A stretch of 64,000 bases of DNA from Edaphochlamys debaryana (GCA_016858145.1 JAEHOE010000026.1:1-64000), one strand, 5' to 3'. Shown: positions 33,001 to 46,700, numbered from the stretch's first letter. A program made the numbers and translations. The notes: a model not told the origin generated them from the sequence alone.

Positions 33001-36000
33001 GCCAAGAACGGGGGTTTGCCCTGCAGCGGCGAGGTTGGTGGCAGGGACGACGTCGGGACTGGCCCGCCGCTGCGGCGGCGCCGGAACACCAACGGCCGGT
33101 ACCAGCACTCCAACACTCGCTGGAGCCAGTGCGGTTGCCATCGCCACTGCCGCCTCAGTCGGACGTGGCGAGTGCGCGGCAGGCTGCGACGGAGCGACGG
33201 CCTCAGCCCTGGCCTCGGCCTTGGGGTCGGCCTCAGCGTCTCGGTCGAGGGCGGCTGCGGCGGCCGCCCCCGCCAGTGCGTCGAGCAGGTGCGTGCTGGT
33301 GGGTGGGGAGCGCGGGGGCTGCGAATGGAGGAAGGATGGACGGATGGAAGGGGGCAGCCGAGGGCGACATTAGTGTCAACCATGACAACCGCCTACAGTG
33401 AGAAGAATTATTAACTGGCCGTCGTGCGAGCGAGGTGGATAGCGTTGCAGTCCGTCATCGTGACTGCGGTGACTGCACACATCTACGGAAATCTCCAGGC
33501 CTCTCGCGCACCTTGGGCGAGCTGGGAGTGCCGTTGTCACGGGCGCGCTTGCGGGCGTCTGGCTTTGCGCCTGCCTCCTCATCCGTCGTAGCACCGTTGC
33601 TGCTGCCGCCGTACTCAGATGGGTCATCCTCGGTCTCGGTCTCGGTGACAGTGCCGCTGTCGTCCGAGGGGCTGTGGCGCGGTGCACGGCGCTTGCGGCC
33701 CCCCGCCGCACGTTCACGCGGAGAGCCGTCTCCGCAGTCCGTGCTATCACCGGGGCCGCTCACCTGCAACGGGTGCAAAGGGTGAAACGCGAGTCAGGTC
33801 AGCTCTGCAATCCCCACCCTTGTACCCCAGCGCGCTAATCAAGAGCTCCCCAAATGCCCTAATAATAACCAGGCTGTATGAACAAGGCCCCCACGCTAGC
33901 CTCCGTGCCCCCTGACCTGCGCCAGCACGAGCGTGTTGTCCGCCATCCTCTTCCACTGGACGGTGGCGTTGGGGGGGATGGAGCGCCAGGGCAGGCCGTC
34001 CACGCCCCGCCCCGATGAGGCCTTGAGGTAGAAGGGCGAGGAGGGGTTGTAGCGCTCAATGTCGGCCACGTAGACCTGGGGGGAGCGGGCGGAGGCAGGG
34101 CACAGAGCAGGGCCGTGAGGGCGTGAGCAGGCAGGCGGTAAGCAAGCGTACGCTGAGGCATCCAGGCTGATGGTAGCGAAATGAGCAGGGACACGGGACG
34201 AATTATGGGCACCAAGGCAGGTGGAACTGGAAAGGCGACAGCTAGACAGGTAGAGCTCCTGAGCCCCTCACCTCGGGCATCTTCTTGCCGTTGACCTCAA
34301 ACTGCACCTTAACTCCCGACAGCTTGCTTCCGTCGCACATGCAGCCGTACACCTCGGGCCCCACCAGCACCTCCAGCTCGGACTTGGTCAGGTAGCGGGA
34401 CAGAGAGCGGGGAGGGCAGCACACCTGCACCTCGCCAGCGGCTGGGCCGGAGGAAGCGGCATCCGCAGTGCCGGTGGAGTCGCCTCCGCCACCGCCCACG
34501 GCCGCCGCTGGCCCCAGCGCCCCCACCAGAGGAGGAAGGGGAGGTGGCACCAGCTCGGCTGTGGCAGCGGCGACAGGTGACGACAGCAGGTGACGGCGGG
34601 GCGCGGCTGTCTCCTCCGCCCATGCCTCCTCCGCAGGGCCGTCCTCGCAGACCCCAAATTCGCTGCCGCCCTCCTGCCCCGACGCCGCTGCTGCCGCGAG
34701 GCCCGCCGCCGCCAGGCGCCGAAGCCCCGGCGGCGTGAAGAGGGTCAGCGGCGGCAGGGCTGCGGCAACCGCGGGCGCCAGCTGCAGGGTCGTGTCGTCT
34801 CCCTGGCCGGGCAGTCGGGTGCTTGCGTGCATCTGCAGGACGCCGGAGCGCATGCGGCGGTAGTGCAGGAAGGTGTCCGCCAGGCGCTTCCAGGGCAGAG
34901 GCGGGGAGGTGGCTTCTTGGGAGGGGATGCTGGTGAGGTAGCGGGGAGAGGAGGTGTTGTACCTGCGGGGTGGGGAAACATGCCGAGCTGAGGTTAGGTC
35001 AAGATAAGTGAGGAGGGCGCGAATGAAGTGCAGGAGTAGAGAACCACCCCGGACACTCAGGCTTAACGCCAGAAGGCTAGCGCACTGCCGACTCAGCTGA
35101 ATCAGCTACAACCACCCGCCAATCAACCCTTGCCGAACGTAAAGCAGCACCCCTGCGCACCTGCAGACTTGCGCTCCCTGCGGCGGCCCCAGGGGTGCTC
35201 CGTCCAGGAAGACTTGCATGGTGAGGGCCAGTCCGCAGGGAGGGGCGGACAGGGCGGCGGCCTGCTCCTCGGAAAACAGCACCCGGACCTCCACCGATGT
35301 GAGGTAGCGGTTCATGGGGCGGGTGGGCGTCCGGGCGACCACCTCGTCAGTTGCGTCATCCTGAGGGCGGTGAGCAGCCGGAACATGGCCGACAAAGTCA
35401 GCTCAAACGCTTCCTCGCGACAACACACATACGTCCCATAAACATGACTTTAGGGAACAAAAGGTACCGGTGGACTGCCTTCAACCCTTGGCCAACCCTC
35501 GAACCGCACATGCAACAAGATCACCGACCCAAGCTCCAACTTGAGCGCTGCGCACCTGGTGTTCTGAGCTCAGCCGTGCCTGGAGCTCCAGAGGGCCCCG
35601 TGGAGCCCCGGCCTCCTCCTTGATCGAGGCATGGGCGGAGGGAGACGGCGGGGCGGATGACTGGACGGCTGCGGCCGGCTGCACGGCGGGGCCCACGCCA
35701 GCGCCCGAGCGCCCGCCCTGCCGGTCCCGTGTTCCCGCCTTGCTCTGCTGAGCGGCGGCCAGCTGTGCCTGGATCTTGTCTTGTTGCCGCTGCAGCGCCC
35801 TCAGCATCTCCCACAGCACGGCCGGGTCCTGAGTATCTTCAGGGCTGATGCTGCTCCCAACCAGCGCTGCAGCTGCCGCCTGCGGGCCCAGAGCCTCAGG
35901 CTTGGCGGTGCGGTCTTCGGGGCAGGACGCCGCGCGCACAGGTGCTGCCGGAGCGTGCTCTGCCACCTCCAACGCGGGGCGGCCAAGCGAGACCGCACCG

Positions 36001-37381
36001 CCGCTGAAGTGGGGGACTCTGCCGTCCCGCGGCACGGCGGACGGCAGGGCGGGCGCTGCCGGCTCCTCGTCTGAGGCTGCAGGCACCTCGTAGCTCTGGA
36101 CCCTGGAGGCGGGTGCCCTCTGCTGCGCCTGCTCCTTGCCGCCCGCCGGGGGCCCGGCCGGCCTCGAGGACTGCAACTGCGAGATCAGGGCGGCAACACT
36201 CGCAGACACCTGCTCCGCATGGGCCGAGGGGGGCTGCAGGCTGCTGAGTCCACCGGGCGTGGGCCCGGGTGCCTCCAGCCCGTCTGTTGCGCAGCGCGTC
36301 CGCACATCCCTGCCGCCCGGCTCCTGCGCCCGGCGCCACGATCCCTCGGGCTGAGAGTAAGCTGAGACACGCGCCGCCAGGGCCGTCGGCTGCTGCGAGG
36401 CCCCCGCCCAGGCCGTGCCAGCCGCCGCCTCTGTTTCCTGAGGCGGGCCGCCTGTGCGGTAAGACACCGCCGTGGGGTGCAGCTCCTGCTTTGGTTGCGG
36501 CGGCAGGAGCTGGGCAGGGGGCCCCTCTTGCTCCTCCTCTCGCTGTCGCCGCTCGAGGCTTTGCAGCAAGAGCTGAGCGGCGGCCGGCGACAGCCGCTGG
36601 GCGGGAAGGGTGCCCAGCAGGCTGAGCAGCAGGTCTTGCGTCTCCGGTGCCGCACTGCGCGAGGAGGCCCCTGGCTGGGCGGGTTGAGAGCGGTGGGCGG
36701 AGCTCTCAGCCGGGTAGCGGCCACCTGAGAGGAAGCTGTGGGCAGAGCGAGCGTCCTCCCGTGGAGCCGCATCCTGCGTGCGGAGGGGTATGCGTGGTCG
36801 GCGTCAAATTGGCAGAAGGGGGTCACGACCGGAGAAAGCCACTGCCAGCCCGTCGCAAAGCCACGAACCCTCTCCCCAACGACTAGGGTGAGCCGCGCAC
36901 CTGCTGCCGGCTCCTGGGCTGGGGCTCCGGTGGAGGGCAGAGGGAGAGGTCGATGGCGCCAGCGCTGGGCCGGGCCCGCCAGGACAGCACCTCCCAGCCC
37001 TGGAAGCGCTGCAGCAGACCGTCCGCGCCGGCCATGACGCGATAATTCTGTGAAGAGGGGCAAAGGGCGCAAGCATGCAGAGAGGGGGCGGCGGTGCGTG
37101 GTGCGGTCAGAAGTGTGGCGTCGGGTCGCGGCGGGGTGGCGGCTGGTCGGGCGTGCCGCTCAAAGCGCATGATTGTCGGCATGATGACGCGCTAGACGCG
37201 CACGCACGTCCGCCAACCAAGGCGGCAAGCGCTTGAAGAGACTGGTCTTTACCTGAATAACAGCCGGGCTGCGGTGGACCACCACCCCCGCGACGTCCAC
37301 ATTGATGGTGCACTCCAAGGCCCGGCTCACGCCCGCCAGGAAATCCCAGGCAGGCAGCAAAAGCGGAGACTGCAGTAACAT
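30089..37381 (-). CDS. Five-module repeat family protein, copy B
   Basis: Function not recognised. Exons: 37381-37253, 37047-36901, 36773-35556, 35360-35161, 34962-34272, 34075-33917, 33763-33512, 33318-32879, 32715-30430, 30257-30089; about 1,896 aa, all phases consistent. Order: M1 (LLLPAWDFL .. FQGWEVLSW), ~400-aa Gln/Ala linker with a coiled-coil-like LQRQQDKIQAQLAAAQQ, M2 (RYLTSVEVRVLF .. YNTSSPRYL), Ala/Gly linker, M3 (RYLTKSELEVL .. NPSSPFYL), acidic exon with GRKRRA, M4 (LYIGRRQLQALYG .. FYPRGAPLG), ~640-aa linker, M5 (VCVGGDFEPTEHL .. GLFLPGLPL), ending PVAPDW. NLS-like tracts suggest a nuclear protein (inference). It is head-to-head with copy C; exons 2-5 and their introns are nearly identical to C. 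An upstream first exon cannot be excluded. Confidence 0.8.
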
Positions 37382-37841
37382 GTTTGCGAGGCCTGTCGGG
37401 CGTTCGCAACACAGAAGCGTAAAGAGGCGATGTCATACGCATAGCGAAAACACCGCCTAGACGCCGCTCTTCGCCCACGGCTAATGCCTAAAGTTACAAG
37501 CATCGCAAGACGCAGGGCGCGCGCGTGAGTTCGGGCAGCTGCCCGGGCCGAGCAATGTACTGGGCCGGTTCGCAGAGGCACTTGGAGCTGGGTGCCCGCT
37601 CCAAGTTCTCGACGCAGAACTAGCATTACCAGCAGCAGCTGAGCTAGCCATCGCGGTGTGACGTTAGTCGGGCCGCGCGGCCACGCCTGACGGCCTGCCT
37701 CGCGCATTTTATTGGCGCTGTGCGGTTGCTGCCGAAGAACGCACCTGGATTAGAAACACAGTCTTGCTTTGATGCCTCAAGTGTGGCAAGCTGCACTTCG
37801 GTCGGGCAGCCGCACTCAGCAGGGATTGCGTCTGGGAAGTG

Positions 37842-38264
37842 CGCGCGGCATTGTTGCTGCCCCAGGTCAATGAGTTATGAGGCAGGGCACATGTAGAAGG
37901 GGCTGGTGTGACGCTCGTGTGTGCCACGGCGCTCGGGCGCGCTCGGGTTGGGTCAGACCAGCAGCATCGCAATCTTAGGCCCACTCCGACTTGCACGAGC
38001 GGCGCATCCGAAGCCCAGCAGGGCCCCGCGCGCTTCACGCTTAGTTAGCTGAGCATGTACACGCCGTCATGACCCTGCTCTGGACCTGGAAGCCCAGCCG
38101 CGGCATTCGCACAAATTCCGCCGGACATGCGGGCCCCGTTGCAGGTGTGGACGTGCATATGTAGGCCCAAGCACCCCTCCAGAGCGCACACACGAGTCCG
38201 CGTATCACCGTCAAGCGCGAGCTCGGCGGTCAGCGAGAAGTCGTGCGTGCGAACCCGACAAATC
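37842..38264 (-). repeat. 423-bp dispersed repeat, copy upstream of gene B
   Basis: Its reverse complement matches 47285-47707 over the same length, with very few differences (for example ATGTCCGG versus ATGCCCGG). It carries no coding motif and is probably a non-autonomous element. Confidence 0.9.
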
Positions 38265-40889
38265 TATTGAACCGTTTACCCATGGCTCGCAGCCCCTGTG
38301 CTAGCCTGCCTATGCTCGGGCCGGCTGGATGGTACATCACCCCCCTGACGATGTGCCGCTGATCTTCAGATAACCCTTATGCTGCTGACGGGCTTGGGGC
38401 AAGGGGACGAAGGGGTACACAGCAGACGAAGGGCCAGACGGCGCTCGCTGCCGCTCGCGCCTGATGACGTGTCACGCAGGCACAGGGGTTTGGTAGTCAC
38501 GCAGCACTGCAGGGCTGCAGCACTGTAACGTTAACCGTTGTTGTTGTATCACTGCTTGCAGGCAGAGCTTCCTTGCTTGTGGTACAAGGGAAAGGGGAAG
38601 GGGGAAGAGAGGAAGGACAGGGGCAGAGGGAGGCGGGCTGCCGGGGACCAGGGAGATAACCGGGGACAGAGGGCTGCCTGACCTCACGCAGACTTGGGTT
38701 GCTGCTGCTGATATCTGCCTTGCTCGTGGATTGCTTGAGGGAAGACGGGGAGAGGGATGGAAGGGAAAGGGAAGGGGGAAGAGAGGGACAGGGGCGGAGG
38801 GGCGAGGGCCAGAGGGCGCTCGCCTCCGCTCGCGCCTAAGGTGCTGGACCAGAGGCGGGACGGGCAGGCCTTATATCGATAGGAGCGGAGGGCTGCAGGC
38901 ACTGGGCTGTCGTGCCGCTGACGGCTGGATGTGATCGGGCAGCGTAACGCCCTGAATTATCCAGCAAGGGGCTAGCTAACTAGCCAAAGTACGCTGAAGT
39001 ACTTAGCTCGAGGGCCTTCAGCGCTTGAGGGCTTGGTCGTCGAGGGAGAAGGGTAGGTAGAGGGGAAAGAAGGCACACTGCTGCGCTGCGCTGAGGCTGG
39101 GCGTCCAGGCAGGTGCAAAGGCCCCGCAGGGCTATCCGCCTAAGTCCGTCGAGGGGTCCGGCTCCAGGGGCTTTCACGCACACTTACAGAGTCACAGGAC
39201 CAATGTCGACTGCTATGTTGCTTCTGAAATGTTCACCGATCAGCCAAGAGGCTCGGGTCCCTATGCGTACACCAGACGGCCTCACAAGGCCCGGGTATGC
39301 TGGAAAATAAGCAAACCTCGCCTTATATACCCCCAGGCGGCCCTGGATCCAACCCAGCCTGGATCTGGATTTTCCACCTTCCGCCAGCTTTGTGGGATCC
39401 AACTGCCACCTTCCGCCATCTTCCTTATACGAAAAACACTACACGCTAGCTTCTGCCAGCTCCACAGCCCCCTCTGCCCCCTGGGCCCGCCAGGCCGGCC
39501 GCAGCCCACACCCATGCCGAAAGGGGACAAAGCACGGGCAACGGGCGTGTCAAACACACACGCCTGCCCTAAGAACCTTCCGGAAAGGGGAAACAGGGGA
39601 AAAGCCCGGGAAGCCGGGCGTGCCATACACACACAAACCCACAACCCGCGCCGCTCAAGTCAACACCCCTCCTCGTTTTCCTGCGGCAGTATCGCTCCCC
39701 CTTGCCCTTGCATGTTTAATTGCTTATGCCGCTTGCTCATGACGCGTTTAGGTTGGCTTCACAAAGGCCAAAGCCTTGCGGGAACCCTGTTGTCCGCTCG
39801 CACTCTCACGCACGCCAGGTCCGCGACCTGTCGTGCGCACCACCACCATTACAATCCACGCACGCCAGCATACCCGCCATCACACAACACTGCAAATTAG
39901 CCATAGTCACGGCTTCCGCCCAATCTGCACACTTGCATGTTTTGGGTGGTCACCCGATCGGCGTGTCGACCTTGGCAGCGTGGACAGGGCCGTCAAACTG
40001 CCACGCCCAGCTATGGGCGCCGTGCTGAAGACCCCACTGGGGCCCATGCCTGGGCACAGTTGAGTGGACCCTCCACGTTCCCCCTCGGTGCCCTTCGCCC
40101 CTCGGCTGAGGTGGGGGCTGTGTGCCACCACGGCCGGCAAGCCCCTGCAGGAGGGCCGACGGGAGCGACGGGGATGCCTGGGTTTCCGGCGGCTATAGAG
40201 CAACTAGCGCAAGGCAAAAGCGTTCCTGGCTCGGGCATAGAGGCTGCACATGAGCGGAAGCGCGAGCGCCAAGGTATCAAGAGGTGCGGGGGTGGGATCA
40301 TCCCGCACATGATGTGCGTTCCGGGGGACTGGAGGGGTGAGCAGAGCATTCCCCGTCCAGTCCATGCCAAAGTACCCGAGACCCCATGTCCCGAATCTTG
40401 ATCCCCGCATCTAGTGTGTGGGGCCACGCCCGTTACTGCACCCTAATCTTCCGGACACGGCACACCTAGGTGCGCATTTGAGGCGGGCCCACCCGCCCTA
40501 TGCCTCAATTGTTCTGCTTCTGCATGCAGCCTTCGCGTGCACCCACACACACCTTACCAGGGTAGTACTCATGTTGGCTTGCCCCATCCTCCGCCGAGGA
40601 GGCGGAGCAGGGGCTACACCTATGCAAGCGCGTCGCGGGCCGCCGTGTTGGTGACATTCTCTACCACGGAGGAGGAACATCAGGAGGAAGTTCTAGCATC
40701 CCTGACGCGCTCGGACGCCCCCGCCGCCAAGCAACGCCGCAGCATAGAAGCAGAGGGTTGTCTGAACCAAACTGCAGAGCACGCACAGGGGCCACGGGAA
40801 ACCATGGGGAGGGACGCGGGCGTTCCGTTTGAGGACCGCCGACGCGCGCATCGTTTGCCTGAGGCACTCTAGAGCCGCTGCAACCCGCC

Positions 40890-41555
40890 GCAACCCGGTC
40901 CGTTCGACGAGGGTCGCTACGCACGTGCCAATTGGCGAGTGGCGCTCGAGTGCGTGCATACCGCGTTTATCGTGCGGGAGCGGCTGGGGCTGCCGGAACC
41001 ACGGGAGCTGCCGGAACCACGGCAGCCAGTGCGGGAGCGGCGGAAGGAGTCCGAGCTGGACCGGCGGGAGAGGGAGTCAGCTGAGCTGCAGGCGGCTGCC
41101 GAGGCAGCGGGGCTGCCGGACCCGAGGCGGCTAGTGCCGTGGTGCGGGAGCGGCTGCCAGGTGGGTCGGGGCCGGGCGGGCCGGGGGGGCCGGGGCCCCG
41201 GGGGGTCAGTACAGCACGCTCAGTGCGGCCATGTCCGTCACCATCAAAGTGCTGGGAGTCAGTCGGGCGCCCACAGAGCTCCGCACAGAGCATACTCATG
41301 ACCAGGCAATCAAGCTCCTTACCGATTGCCACCGATTGTGAGGCCTGCTGTTGAGGGCAGTCGGGCTCAACCTGCCGGCGGAGGTGTCCTGGCAGACGTC
41401 CTCCGCGCGCCATCACTGGTTCGCCTTGGTTCGCTGGCAAGCCATCTCTGAGGTGAGGCGGTGCTTCTTTGCTGAGCATAAGCAGGGATTATGAGCGCCC
41501 TCAATGAGGCGCCAAAGGTTGATGGCGAGCGCGCGTGTTCAGATGGCACAGGCGT
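40890..41555. repeat. Duplicated transposon remnant, copy 1 with ~258-bp insertion
   Basis: The flanking parts (about 40890-40972 and 41231-41555) match 43080-43163 and 43172-43495. Between them lies extra sequence (about 40973-41230) encoding on the plus strand a charged stretch with RERLGLPEPRELPEPR and ERRKESELDRRERES. On the minus strand the shared part reads GMHALERHS-IGTCVA, probably a decayed transposon ORF. Confidence 0.75.
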
Positions 41556-43079
41556 GAGCAGTCCTGCTCCATTGAGCGTCCTTTGCTGCCGTGGCGGGAC
41601 GCTGCACCCCGGTGGTCCCAGCCACGTTCGCAACGCACAGCTACTCTGCTTAGAATTAAGGGAGCAGACTAATTCAAGCAAAGTCCGAAATCCTCACACG
41701 CAGGGGAGCAGGGGGGAGCACACACCCTGGCTGTGATTGCGTGTTGCCTTCACCTTGCCGCCTTCACCCGTGTCTTACTCGGGGAACCGTGTCGCTATCT
41801 ATCCAGCTAACCCAGCGGCGGCTCACCGAGGCTCCCCACTCCGATCGAGAGCAGCCAAACGCTTCTACCGCGCCGTGACGAAACCCACCTCCCAACCTCG
41901 CCTCCCCCCTCGATGATTAGGTTGCACTAGTGGCCGAAGCGGTGTCAGCCGTCAGGTAGCACACATACAGCGATGCCCTGGACGAACGGAGATGCGGGGC
42001 TCTACGCAGCGCTACGCGCTTCCCCCGACTCCGCCGCGGCTGCCCTACGACAGAAAGGCAAGAACAACCGCGCCTCACGGCGCCGCAAAGACTCAACAAC
42101 AACATGTAACCCGGCACCTCGGCGCTGGCTGCGGCACGGCCACGGCAACGGCAACGGGACGGGTGGGCGGGAAAGTAAGAGGCCACTGAGCCGGACACAC
42201 GGCGCGCCTCACTAACGAATGTACCCGAGAACGGCTCAGTTAGCGTAGCACGCGCGCGCAACCCAGCCAAAGCCAGTCGCAAAGCCGACGGCGCCGTATG
42301 CCACGTACCCGCAGCGCCCGGGCACCCCCGGCCGCCCTGTGCTGCCGCTTCCACGCTCCACGGTTCTCCCCTCATAAGACACTACGTTCCCTGCTACGCT
42401 GGGAACTACACATCCGTCCCTGTCCGGCACCCGTCACACAGCGTACAAAGCTACCTCACCTGTGCTCCTGCCGATGAGGAGGCGGTGCAGGAGGCGCATG
42501 ATCCTTAGCCCACAAGTCGCACCCATATCTGGGCGCAGGAGGGCGGGGCCTCCTGTCTGGGCCGTGGCTACTGGGGATTGAACCAAAGTGCAATGCAGCG
42601 AGTGCCCTTGAGTGCCGCTTGTGCCACCCACGGGTGCCAGGGAGGCGGTACAGCCGATCACCCCTATCCAGGTCGGCGCCAGGTGGCAGCCACAATCTCA
42701 TTGCCGCAGGACTGCACCTGGAGCAGCTGCAAGTCGTGCCCACGCAGCGGCAGCCCGCGGCGGCGTTGCCGGGCCATGGCGCAGCAGGAAATGGCAAGCG
42801 GTCGGTCAGTTGCCAAATAAGAATTGCAGCTGCCTTATGCTAAGTAATGGCAACATATTTCTGCGGTAAAGACCTTTACGCCAGGCACGCTCGCTCTCGG
42901 CATCCATCTCGGCATCCATACGTGCATGTGCCCGGCCAAGCGCAAAGGTTCGTGCAAGGTTAAATGTCTTGGGGCGAGGCGTGCGCTGGGAGCTGCGACC
43001 GGAGGCGTTCGAAGGCGGCCTGCGGCCGCGCACGGCGTCTTGTTCACTCGGCGAGTGCGCTCTGGCCACCGCAACCGGC

Positions 43080-43495
43080 TGTCTAGGTCCGTTTTGATGA
43101 GGTTCGCTACGCACGTGCCAATTGACGAGTGGCGCTCGAGTGCGTGCATGCCGCGTTTATCGCGCAGGCCAATGTCCGTCACATCAAAGTGCTGAGAGTC
43201 AGTCGGGCGCCCACAGAGCTCCGCACAGAGCATACTCATGACCAGGCAATCAAGCTCCTTACCGATTGCCACCGATTGTGAGGCCTGCTGTTGAGGGCAG
43301 TCGGGCTCAACCTGCCGGCGGAGGTGTCCTGGCAGACGTCCTCCGCGCGCCATCACTGGTTCGCCTTGGTTCGCTGGCAAGCCATCTCTGAGGTGAGGCG
43401 GTGCTTCTTTGCTGAGCATAAGCAGGGATTATGAGCGCCCTCAATGAGGCGCCAAAGGTTGATGGCGAGCGCGCGTGTTCAGATGGCATAGGCGT
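43080..43495. repeat. Duplicated transposon remnant, copy 2 (uninterrupted)
   Basis: Same sequence as copy 1 without the internal insertion. It ends 240 bp before the first recognised exon of gene C. Confidence 0.8.
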
Positions 43496-43736
43496 AAATG
43501 AATACGGAGACTAGCGAGCTAGTTTTGGGCGAGGCCCCGACGCTGCAACGGACGGCAGCAGGTGCCGGTGCCCACGCTTTGGGCTGTCACCCGTGCGGCG
43601 CCTCCGCTTGTGTGTGGCTGAAGACACGGGACTGCATGCCCTCGTTGCTGGACTTGGAGATAGGACGTGACTGCGTGCACACTTCCGGACGTCCGTTTCG
43701 TCGGTTTCTGCCAAGGTGGCCATCCCGCCCTCAGAG

Positions 43737-46700
43737 ATGTTGCTGGAGTCTCCGGTTACTCTACCGGGGTGGGACTTCTTGAAGGCCGTGGGGCCCCAAG
43801 CCCTTGAGTGCTGCATCAACGTGGATGTCGACGGCCTCCTGGTCCATCGCAGCACCGCAATCGTCCAGGTTAGTGCCGCTACAAACGTGGAACTTGAGGG
43901 CAACCGTTCGCATTGTGTGCGCGAGCACTCCGGGGGAAAATGTCGAATGTTACACGCACCGCTTGCACGCCCGACCCAACGAAAAAAGAGGCCCCCGGCA
44001 CAGAAATCGTTTGTCCGTGCCCTTGTAGGACTGTCGCGTCGTGGCCGGCGCTGACGGTCTGCTGCAGCGCTTCCAGGGCTGGGAGGTGCTGTCCTGGCGG
44101 GCCCGGCCCAGCGCTGGCGCCATCGACCTCTCCCTCTGCCCTCCACCGGAGCCCCAGCCCAGGAGCCGGCAGCAGGTGCGCGGCTCACCCTAGTCGTTGG
44201 GGAGAGGGTTCGTGGCTTTCCGACGGGCTGGCAGTGGCTTTCTCCGGTCGTGACCCCCTTCTGCCAATTTGACGCCGACCACGCATACCCCTCCGCACGC
44301 AGGATGCGGCTCCACTGGAGGACGCTCGCTCTGCCCACAGCTTCCTCTCAGGTGGCCGCTACCCGGCTGAGAGCTCCGCCCACCGCTCTCAACCCGCCCA
44401 GCCAGGGGCCTCCTCGCGCAGTGCGGCACCGGAGACGCAAGACCTGCTGCTCAGCCTGCTGGGCACCCTTCCCGCCCAGCGGCTGTCGCCGGCCGCCGCT
44501 CAGCTCTTGCTGCAAAGCCTCGAGCGGCGACAGCGAGAGGAGGAGCAAGAGGGGCCCCCTGCCCAGCTCCTGCCGCCGCAACCAAAGCAGGAGCTGCACC
44601 CCACGGCGGTGTCTTACCGCACAGGCGGCCCGCCTCAGGAAACAGAGGCGGCGGCTGGCACGGCCTGGGCGGGGGCCTCGCAGCAGCCGACGGCCCTGGC
44701 GGCGCGTGTCTCAGCTTACTCTCAGCCCGAGGGATCGTGGCGCCGGGCGCAGGAGCCGGGCGGCAGGGATGTGCGGACGCGCTGCGCAACAGACGGGCTG
44801 GAGGCACCCGGGCCCACGCCCGGTGGACTCAGCAGCCTGCAGCCCCCCTCGGCCCATGCGGAGCAGGTGTCTGCGAGTGTTGCCGCCCTGATCTCGCAGT
44901 TGCAGTCCTCGAGGCCGGCCGGGCCCCCGGCGGGCGGCAAGGAGCAGGCGCAGCAGAGGGCACCCGCCTCCAGGGTCCAGAGCTACGAGGTGCCTGCAGC
45001 CTCAGACGAGGAGCCGGCAGCGCCCGCCCTGCCGTCCGCCGTGCCGCGGGACGGCAGAGTCCCCCACTTCAGCGGCGGTGCGGTCTCGCTTGGCCGCCCC
45101 GCGTTGGAGGCGGCAGAGCACGCTCCGGCAGCACCTGTGCGCGCGGCGTCCTGCCCCGAAGACCGCAGCGCCAAGCCTGAGGCTCTGGGCCCGCAGGCGG
45201 CAGCTGCAGCGCTGGTTGGGAGCAGCATCAGCCCTGAAGATACTCAGGACCCGGCCGTGCTGTGGGAGATGCTGAGGGCGCTGCAGCGGCAACAAGACAA
45301 GATCCAGGCACAGCTGGCCGCCGCTCAGCAGAGCAAGGCGGGAACACGGGACCGGCAGGGCGGGCGTTCGGGCGCTGGCGTGGGCCCCGCCGTGCAGCCG
45401 GCCGCAGCCGTCCAGTCATCCGCCCCGCCGTCTCCCTCCGCCCATGCCTCGATCAAGGAGGAGGCCGGGGCTCCACGGGGCCCTCTGGAGCTCCAGGCAC
45501 GGCTGAGCTCAGAACACCAGGTGCGCAGCGCTCAAGTTGGAGCTTGGGTCGGTGATCTTGTTGCATGTGCGGTTCGAGGGTTGGCCAAGGGTTGAAGGCA
45601 GTCCACCGGTACCTTTTGTTCCCTAAAGTCATGTTTATGGGACGTATGTGTGTTGTCGCGAGGAAGCGTTTGAGCTGACTTTGTCGGCCATGTTCCGGCT
45701 GCTCACCGCCCTCAGGATGACGCAACTGACGAGGTGGTCGCCCGGACGCCCACCCGCCCCATGAACCGCTACCTCACATCGGTGGAGGTCCGGGTGCTGT
45801 TTTCCGAGGAGCAGGCCGCCGCCCTGTCCGCCCCTCCCTGCGGACTGGCCCTCACCATGCAAGTCTTCCTGGACGGAGCGCCCCTGGGGCCGCCGCAGGG
45901 AGCGCAAGTCTGCAGGTGCGCAGGGGTGCTGCTTTACGTTCGGCAAGGGTTGATTGGCGGGTGGTTGTAGCTGATTCAGCTGAGTCGGCAGTGCGCTAGC
46001 CTTCTGGCGTTAAGCCTGAGTGTCCGGGGTGGTTCTCTACTCCTGCACTTCATTCGCGCCCTCCTCACTTATCTTGACCTAACCTTAGCTCGGCATGTTT
46101 CCCCACCCCGCAGGTACAACACCTCCTCTCCTCGCTACCTGACCAGCATCCCCTCCCAAGAAGCCACCTCCCCGCCTCTGCCCTGGAAGCGCCTGGCGGA
46201 CACCTTCCTGCACTACCGCCGCATGCGCTCCGGCGTCCTGCAGATGCACGCAAGCACCCGACCGCCCGGCCAGGGAGACGACACGACCCTGCAGCTGGCG
46301 CCCGCGGTTGCCGCAGCCCTGCCGCCGCTGACCCTCTTCACGCCGCCGGGGCTTCGGCGCCTGGCGGCGGCGGGCCTCGCGGCAGCAGCGGCGTCGGGGC
46401 AGGAGGGCGGCAGCGGGTTTGGGGTCTGCGAGGACGGCCCTGCGGAGGAGGCCTGGGCGGAGGCAACCAGTCGCCAGGGCAGAGCCGCCCCACGCTCGCC
46501 ATCCTGCACCGCCCGTGCGCCCAAAGGCAGTACTGCCGACGCCTCGGGGGTGGCTGACGTGGTAATGCAGGGTGCCGGACCGCAAGCTGCAGCCCCGCTC
46601 GCAGCTCGAGCTCCTCATCTTGACATGGCGGCCGGTGCTGGTAACGAAGCGGAAGCCACCAGCGACCCCAGCAGCACCGTCCTGGTCTCCTGCCCTCCCC

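Larger units (their letters stand above)
37382..43736. other. Repeat-filled spacer between divergent genes B and C
   Basis: About 6.35 kb separating the 5' ends of B and C, so both promoters should lie here. It contains a 423-bp repeat (37842-38264) and two copies of a ~325-bp repeat (41231-41555, 43172-43495). GA-rich stretches lie at ~38580-38840. Short ORFs are unsupported. Confidence 0.5.

Noticed and set aside
43498..43782. ORF beginning MNTETSELVLG as the first exon of gene C
   Set aside because: It is in a different frame from the M1 exon and overlaps it; no donor/acceptor pair giving correct phase was evident and no counterpart exists upstream of A or B.
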